64,000 nt of DNA, from positions 699,765-763,764 of the forward strand of contig CAJIZI010000001.1 of assembly GCA_905181885.1 (NCBI GenBank), written 5' to 3'. Positions 60,056-64,000 of the stretch are shown here, piece after piece; position 1 is the first letter of the stretch; each line of letters opens with the position of its first letter. Under the pieces are notes generated by a model that worked only from the letters and a program-made list of their open reading frames with translations, did not search any database and had not been told where the DNA came from. The DNA comes from an uncultured Gammaproteobacteria bacterium (GTDB lineage: Bacteria > Pseudomonadota > Gammaproteobacteria > Nitrosococcales > Methylophagaceae). The translations under genes were made by a program, and so were the position numbers.

Positions 60056-60089
60056 TAGTGGGAAGCTTTGGAGTTCCCGCTAAATTTTT
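60056..60089 (+). terminator. Hairpin terminator after tuf
   Basis: A 9-bp stem TAGTGGGAA/TTCCCGCTA with one G-U and a nine-base loop is followed by AAATTTTT. It lies between tuf and tRNA-Trp and probably ends the tuf transcript or acts as a processing point. Confidence 0.65.
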
Positions 60090-60101
60090 GGCATATATGT
60101 T

Positions 60102-60177
60102 AGGCCAGTAGCTCAATTGGCAGAGCGACGGTCTCCAAAACCGTAGGTTGGGGGTTCGATTCCCTCCTGGCCTGCCA
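60102..60177 (+). tRNA. tRNA-Trp (CCA)
   Basis: A 76-base tRNA. Acceptor AGGCCAG pairs with the 3' CTGGCCT side, anticodon CCA (60135-60137), T-loop GTTCGATTC, discriminator G and encoded CCA. It lies between tuf and secE, the standard order. Confidence 0.97.
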
Positions 60178-60216
60178 TTTTGTCTTCTTCGAGATTATAT
60201 AAGATAACGAATAAGC

Positions 60217-60555
60217 ATGGCAGATAATATTAAACTGATAGTTGCAGTTATCATGATGGTAATTGCTATTACCTTGTTTTACACTTACTCAGAGTATTCA
60301 ACTTTGCTTAGAGTGCTTGGGCTACTTTTAGTAGCGGGTTTGGCGGTGTTTCTTGCGTCACGTACAGTTGTGGGTGGAAGTATGCTGGGTTACATCGGTG
60401 CAACGCAAGTGGAAGTGCGCAAAGTAGTTTGGCCTACCCGCCAAGAAACATTGCAAACAACAATGATTGTATTACTAATGGTCATGTTGGTAGCTTTGTT
60501 ACTATGGGCTTTTGACTCGCTGTTAGGTTGGGCTGTACGCTCGCTAATGCTATAA
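60217..60555 (+). CDS. secE: Preprotein translocase subunit SecE
   Basis: SecE clamps SecY in the export channel. The 112-residue protein has three hydrophobic segments ([47 protein letters not shown]) and the conserved cytoplasmic [17 protein letters not shown] (motif [11 protein letters not shown]). It is slightly shorter than E. coli SecE. It starts 39 bases after tRNA-Trp and precedes nusG by 14 bases. Confidence 0.95.
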   Translation: MADNIKLIVAVIMMVIAITLFYTYSEYSTLLRVLGLLLVAGLAVFLASRTVVGGSMLGYIGATQVEVRKVVWPTRQETLQTTMIVLLMVMLVALLLWAFDSLLGWAVRSLML

Positions 60556-60569
60556 GGAAGAGATTGAAT

Positions 60570-61103
60570 ATGAGTAAACGCTGGTATGTGATTCAAGCTT
60601 TTTCTGGCTATGAAGGGCAAGTGAAAAGATCGCTAGAAGAGCGTATAGTACGTTTTGGTCTAGAAGAAAGATTTGGCGAAGTACTGGTTCCAACTGAAGA
60701 AGTGGTTGAAATGCGTGAAGGTCAAAAACGTAAAAGTGAGCGTAAATTTTTCCCTGGCTATGTATTAGTCAACATGGAAATGGATGACGAGACATGGCAT
60801 GTGGTGAACGATATACCGCGTGTTTTACGTTTTATAGGAGGCTCGGGAGTTCGCCCTGCACCTATTACCGATGCGGAAGCGGAACAAATATTGCAACGCG
60901 TTCAAGAAGGTGTGGAAAGTCCACGTCCGAAAGTCTTGTTTGAGCCAGGGGAAGTTATTCGCGTGACGGATGGCCCATTTAATGACTTTACTGGTGTCGT
61001 AGAAGAAGTTAACTACGAAAAAAGTAAGATTCGCGTCGAAGTTGTTATATTTGGACGTTCAACACCTGTTGAATTAGAGTTTAGTCAGGTTGCAAAAGGT
61101 TAA
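60570..61103 (+). CDS. nusG: Transcription termination/antitermination factor NusG
   Basis: NusG binds RNA polymerase, links it to ribosomes and stimulates Rho. The 177-residue protein starts [20 protein letters not shown] with the NGN domain, [19 protein letters not shown], and a C-terminal KOW domain ([24 protein letters not shown]). The ATG at 60570 has AAGGAAGAG upstream; an earlier in-frame start lies inside secE and is rejected. Confidence 0.97.
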   Translation: MSKRWYVIQAFSGYEGQVKRSLEERIVRFGLEERFGEVLVPTEEVVEMREGQKRKSERKFFPGYVLVNMEMDDETWHVVNDIPRVLRFIGGSGVRPAPITDAEAEQILQRVQEGVESPRPKVLFEPGEVIRVTDGPFNDFTGVVEEVNYEKSKIRVEVVIFGRSTPVELEFSQVAKG

Positions 61104-61171
61104 TTTATCCAGCTAAAACTGGTTTGTTGTAGGGGAGCTGAAAAGCGCTTGTACCCATAGAGGAGAAACAA

Positions 61172-61606
61172 ATGGCTAAGAAAATTGATGCCTATATTAA
61201 ATTGCAAGTTCCCGCGGGCGCTGCAAACCCGAGCCCGCCAGTTGGTCCTGCATTAGGACAGCACGGGGTGAATATTATGGAATTTTGTAAAGCATTCAAT
61301 GCTAAGACACAAAGTATGGAATCAGGCCTACCTATTCCAGTTGTCATTACAGTATTCAATGATAAAAGCTTCACTTTCATTACGAAAACACCACCAGCAT
61401 CTGTTTTGCTTAAGAAGGCAGCAGGTTTGAAAAGTGGTAGTGGTCGTCCAAACACAGAGAAAGTTGGCACAGTAAATCGTTCGCAACTAGAAGAGATTGC
61501 GACAACAAAAATGCCTGATCTATCGGCTAACGATATGAATGCAGCAGTGAGAACGATAGCTGGGACTGCACGTAGTATGGGCTTAGATACAAAGGGCGTA
61601 GAATAA
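61172..61606 (+). CDS. rplK: 50S ribosomal protein L11
   Basis: L11 binds 23S rRNA at the GTPase-associated centre. The 144-residue protein has [29 protein letters not shown] and the C-terminal RNA-binding region with [10 protein letters not shown]. It precedes rplA, overlapping by one base (TAATG), so L11 and L1 synthesis are coupled. In E. coli L1 represses both from the rplK leader; no comparable element was examined in detail here. Confidence 0.98.
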   Translation: MAKKIDAYIKLQVPAGAANPSPPVGPALGQHGVNIMEFCKAFNAKTQSMESGLPIPVVITVFNDKSFTFITKTPPASVLLKKAAGLKSGSGRPNTEKVGTVNRSQLEEIATTKMPDLSANDMNAAVRTIAGTARSMGLDTKGVE

Positions 61607-62298
61607 TGGCTACTATCGGCAAAAGAACACGTGCTATTCGTGAAAAACTGGAAGAAGGTAAATTATACCCAGTGGGTGCAGCATTAACATTTGTTAAAGA
61701 GAATGCATCAGCGAAGTTTGTTGAATCAATCGATGTAGCAATCAACTTAGGTGTTGATCCTCGTAAATCTGACCAAGTAGTTCGCAGTTCAACTGTGTTA
61801 CCAAATGGAACAGGTAAAACGGTTCGAGTTGCTGTCTTTGCTCAAGGTGCTAATGCTGATGCCGCTAAAGAAGCTGGAGCTGATATTGTTGGTTTTGAAG
61901 ATTTAGCTGAATCAATAAAGGCGGGGAATATGGACTTTGATGTCGTAATCGCCTCTCCCGATGCAATGCGGGTAGTTGGTACATTAGGTCAAGTATTAGG
62001 TCCACGCGGTCTAATGCCTAACCCAAAAGTTGGAACGGTTACACCTAATGTTGCCCAAGCAGTTATAAATGCTAAAGCAGGCCAAGTGCGTTATCGCACA
62101 GATAAAGCGGGTATAATTCACTGCCCAATTGGTAATGCAAGTTTTGAAGTGGAAGCGTTAGAACAAAACTTGACAGCATTAATAGAAGACTTAAACAAAT
62201 TAAAACCTAGCTCAGCGAAAGGGATTTATTTAAAGCGCGTCAGTATTTCCAGCACTATGGGTGCTAGTGTGACATTAGACAAAGCTTTCTTAGATTAA
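61606..62298 (+). CDS. rplA: 50S ribosomal protein L1
   Basis: L1 forms the L1 stalk of the ribosome and represses its own operon in E. coli. The 230-residue protein has [50 protein letters not shown] and the terminal [11 protein letters not shown]. It overlaps rplK by one base and is followed by the L10 leader. Confidence 0.98.
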   Translation: MATIGKRTRAIREKLEEGKLYPVGAALTFVKENASAKFVESIDVAINLGVDPRKSDQVVRSSTVLPNGTGKTVRVAVFAQGANADAAKEAGADIVGFEDLAESIKAGNMDFDVVIASPDAMRVVGTLGQVLGPRGLMPNPKVGTVTPNVAQAVINAKAGQVRYRTDKAGIIHCPIGNASFEVEALEQNLTALIEDLNKLKPSSAKGIYLKRVSISSTMGASVTLDKAFLD

Positions 62299-62520
62299 AT
62301 AAGATTAATTTTAAAAGAATTTGGACCGCCTGGTTTCGGCCGGGTCGTCTAAGACCGTAGGTATAACAATTTAATTGATCACCTTGAGTGATTGGCCTAC
62401 GCAGACGGGTTCAGCTGCAGAATATTTCAGCGTTGAACACCGTAAATGGTGGAAGGGGTAACTCTTCTTTTTATTAGCAACTTCGCTATCGTTGGATAGT
62501 GTCCTAAGGAGGTAACTTAG
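62299..62520 (+). promoter_or_regulatory. L10 leader (rplJ autoregulatory region)
   Basis: The 222-base gap between rplA and rplJ has structured segments resembling the gammaproteobacterial L10 leader, including GACCGTAGG, GCCTACGCAGACGG and GTTCAGC blocks. In E. coli L10 with L7/L12 binds this leader to repress rplJL translation, and a promoter also lies here. It ends in an exceptionally strong ribosome-binding site, AAGGAGGT (62506-62513). I identify it from position and motifs, not from a covariance model. Confidence 0.72.
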
Positions 62521-63048
62521 GTGGCTCTAAATCTGGAAGGAAAAAAAGCTGTCGTTGCTGAGGTCGCAGAAATTGCGTCTACAGCATATTCTGCAGTTGC
62601 TGCAGAATATGATGGGTTGACTGTTTCTGACATGACAGTATTACGTAATGCAGCACGAGAACAAAATGTTCATATTCGTGTGATTCGTAATACGCTAGCA
62701 CGTCGTGCTGTTGAAGGAACTGATTTCGCCTGCATGCAGGAAGGAATGACGGGACCTTTAGTATTTGGTTTTTCTATGGAAGATCCAGGTGCTGTAGCAC
62801 GAGTCATGGGTGAATTTTCGAAAGAAAATGAAAAGTTAGAAGTCAAAATGGTTTCTCTAGGTGGTAAATTATTGCCAGCTACAGACATCACTCGGCTAGC
62901 CAAAATGCCTACTAAGGACCAAGCAATTGGTATTCTTATGGGTACGATGAAGGCACCAATTGAGAAGTTGGTTCGAACTTTGGTTGCACCGACTAGCAAG
63001 ATGGTTCGTACGCTCGCGGCTGTTCGCGATGCGAAAGAGGCAGCTTAG
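62521..63048 (+). CDS. rplJ: 50S ribosomal protein L10
   Basis: L10 anchors the L7/L12 dimers and is the operon's translational repressor in E. coli. The 175-residue protein has LEGKKAVVAEVAEIAS, RNTLARRAVEGTDF and a C-terminal helix KLVRTLVAPTSKMVRTLAAVRD that binds L7/L12. It starts with GTG behind AAGGAGGT, seven bases away. Start choice is firm. Confidence 0.97.
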   Translation: MALNLEGKKAVVAEVAEIASTAYSAVAAEYDGLTVSDMTVLRNAAREQNVHIRVIRNTLARRAVEGTDFACMQEGMTGPLVFGFSMEDPGAVARVMGEFSKENEKLEVKMVSLGGKLLPATDITRLAKMPTKDQAIGILMGTMKAPIEKLVRTLVAPTSKMVRTLAAVRDAKEAA

Positions 63049-63105
63049 TCCTTAGGGATTGAGTTGCACTATATTAATTCTGTAAGCTTGAAATAGGAAA
63101 ATAAC

Positions 63106-63483
63106 ATGGCTGTATCTAAAGACGATATTTTGGAAGCGATTTCCAATATGACAGTTGTTGAGGTCGTAGACTTGATCGAAGCAATGGAAGAAAAATTTGG
63201 CGTAACTGCAGCAGCTCCCGTTGCTGCAGCTGCAGCTGCAGGTGCTGCAGGTGGTGAAGCCGCTGCAGAACAAACAGAGTTTGATGTTGTAATGACTAGC
63301 TTTGGTGCTAATAAAGTTAGCGTTATCAAAGCTGTACGTGCTATTACAGGTCTTGGCTTAAAAGAAGCTAAAGACATGGTTGAAGGCGTACCTGCAACTA
63401 TTAAAGAAGCTGCTGAAAAAGCCGAAGCTGAAGAAGTTGTTAAGCAACTTACTGAAGCGGGTGCAACTGCTGAACTTAAATAA
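63106..63483 (+). CDS. rplL: 50S ribosomal protein L7/L12
   Basis: L7/L12 forms the multi-copy stalk that recruits translation factors. The 125-residue protein has the N-terminal dimerisation helix ([28 protein letters not shown]), an alanine-rich hinge (residues about 35-55) and the C-terminal domain with [25 protein letters not shown] and ATAELK. Alanine-rich repeats in the hinge are family-typical. Confidence 0.98.
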   Translation: MAVSKDDILEAISNMTVVEVVDLIEAMEEKFGVTAAAPVAAAAAAGAAGGEAAAEQTEFDVVMTSFGANKVSVIKAVRAITGLGLKEAKDMVEGVPATIKEAAEKAEAEEVVKQLTEAGATAELK

Positions 63484-63495
63484 GTTAGCATTTCA

Positions 63496-63520
63496 TCATA
63501 GTAGCTTTTCGCTACTGTGA
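63496..63520 (+). other. Hairpin after rplL, possible RNase III site
   Basis: A 10-bp stem TCATAGTAGC/GCTACTGTGA (one G-U) with a TTTTC loop lies just after the rplL stop. In E. coli an RNase III cleavage site separates rplL and rpoB; position suits that role, but cleavage is inferred. Confidence 0.55.
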
Positions 63521-63530
63521 TAAAGAGATT

Positions 63531-63558
63531 GGCTGGTGATTTTATCACCGGCCTTTTT
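63531..63558 (+). terminator. rplL-rpoB attenuator
   Basis: A 10-bp stem GGCTGGTGAT/ATCACCGGCC (one G-U) with a three-base loop is followed by five T. It sits between rplL and rpoB, where E. coli has a partial terminator that lowers rpoBC transcription relative to ribosomal protein genes. Confidence 0.75.
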
Positions 63559-63662
63559 CTGTTACTGGCCGATCGCAATGAGATTGGCTGACTGAATAAA
63601 TACAAATATGACATTCCGACTTAGCCTTTGCTAAGTAAAGGGTGCTACTTGAGGTGTAATAG

Positions 63663-64000
63663 ATGGCTTATACGTTTACCGAGAAAAAACGGATTCGTAA
63701 GGATTTTGGAAAGCGTCCAAGTGTTTTGAGCGTGCCTAATTTGCTTGCAACCCAGGTTAATTCGTATCAGGACTTTTTACAACAGAGCACTGCTCCAGAT
63801 GATCGCTTATCGAAAGGTTTGCATGCTGCATTTGATTCTGTGTTCCCAATCAAAAGTCATACAGGTATGGCTGAGCTACAATATGTAAGCTATCGTCTCG
63901 GTACGCCATCTTTCGATGTTAAAGAATGTCAATTGCGTGGCGTAACCTATGCTGCACCATTACGCGTGACAATGCGTCTTGTTATTTACGATAAAGACGC
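63663..64000 (+). CDS. rpoB: RNA polymerase beta subunit, N-terminal part
   Basis: Only the first 112 codons of RpoB are present; the gene runs off the right edge. The start [27 protein letters not shown] and the segment [10 protein letters not shown] are typical of beta subunits. The stretch up to [36 protein letters not shown] is open and normal. It is separated from rplL by the hairpin attenuator. Confidence 0.97.
   Translation, partial: MAYTFTEKKRIRKDFGKRPSVLSVPNLLATQVNSYQDFLQQSTAPDDRLSKGLHAAFDSVFPIKSHTGMAELQYVSYRLGTPSFDVKECQLRGVTYAAPLRVTMRLVIYDKD

Noticed and set aside
63069-63614. 181-residue minus-strand ORF over rplL
   Set aside because: Antisense to rplL; its Ala/Ser-rich composition mirrors the alanine-rich L7/L12 hinge.

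Overview
The window is a stretch of a gammaproteobacterial chromosome. It is dense, AT-rich, mostly housekeeping, and I see no insertion sequence, prophage, CRISPR array or integron. The gene neighbourhoods are gammaproteobacterial: coaE-zapD-yacG, lptM-lysA-dapF-DUF484-xerC, coaBC-dut-algC-argB-slmA, tgt-yajC-secDF, ubiE-ubiJ-ubiB, and tRNA-tuf-tRNA-secE-nusG-rplKAJL-rpoB. Many pairings (polA/DUF2782/thrB, dut-algC-argB, an LPS-core kinase and carbamoyltransferase locus) look Pseudomonas-like, but base composition is far too AT-rich for Pseudomonas. A marine or methylotroph-like lineage such as Cycloclasticus/Methylophaga would fit; this is inference.

Layout. 1-9 kb: end of nadA, yacG-zapD-coaE, the lysine/peptidoglycan operon lptM-lysA-dapF-DUF484-xerC, and polA. 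9-27 kb: thrB, then a long LPS inner-core locus (waaC, hldE, gmhA with two oxidoreductases, a triple-kinase fusion, a GT2, waaG, galE, yrbL, a carbamoyltransferase, an InaA-type kinase, a membrane glycosyltransferase, waaF). 27-43 kb: a ZIP transporter, pgeF, rsmE, prmC, moeB, pmbA, yciB-yciI-bolA, rnm-yciO-plsC-like, an SDR, a NIF3 protein, coaBC-dut-algC-argB-slmA. 43-54 kb: pyrF, tgt-yajC-secD-secF, mpl-ubiX-fhs, a desaturase-like protein. 54-58 kb: djlA and the ubiquinone genes ubiE-ubiJ-ubiB. 58-64 kb: tRNA-Tyr/Gly/Thr, tuf, tRNA-Trp, secE, nusG, rplK, rplA, the L10 leader, rplJ, rplL and the start of rpoB.

How it works together. The 9-27 kb block supplies heptose precursors (GmhA, HldE), attaches heptoses (WaaC, WaaF) and a first outer-core sugar (WaaG), and phosphorylates and carbamoylates the inner core (RfaP-like kinase domains, InaA kinase, carbamoyltransferase). 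The 54-58 kb block is ubiquinone synthesis, and ubiX at 50 kb serves the same pathway. The last 6 kb is the translation/transcription supra-operon.

The most striking features are a single 740-residue protein with three consecutive LPS-kinase-type domains, and five genes (thrB, waaC, carbamoyltransferase, membrane glycosyltransferase, ubiJ) each broken by a one-base shift. Four of the five lie in or beside the LPS locus. The sequence alone cannot tell whether these are sequencing errors or real decay, but several hit genes expected to be important. I found no clearly new defence or mobile system.
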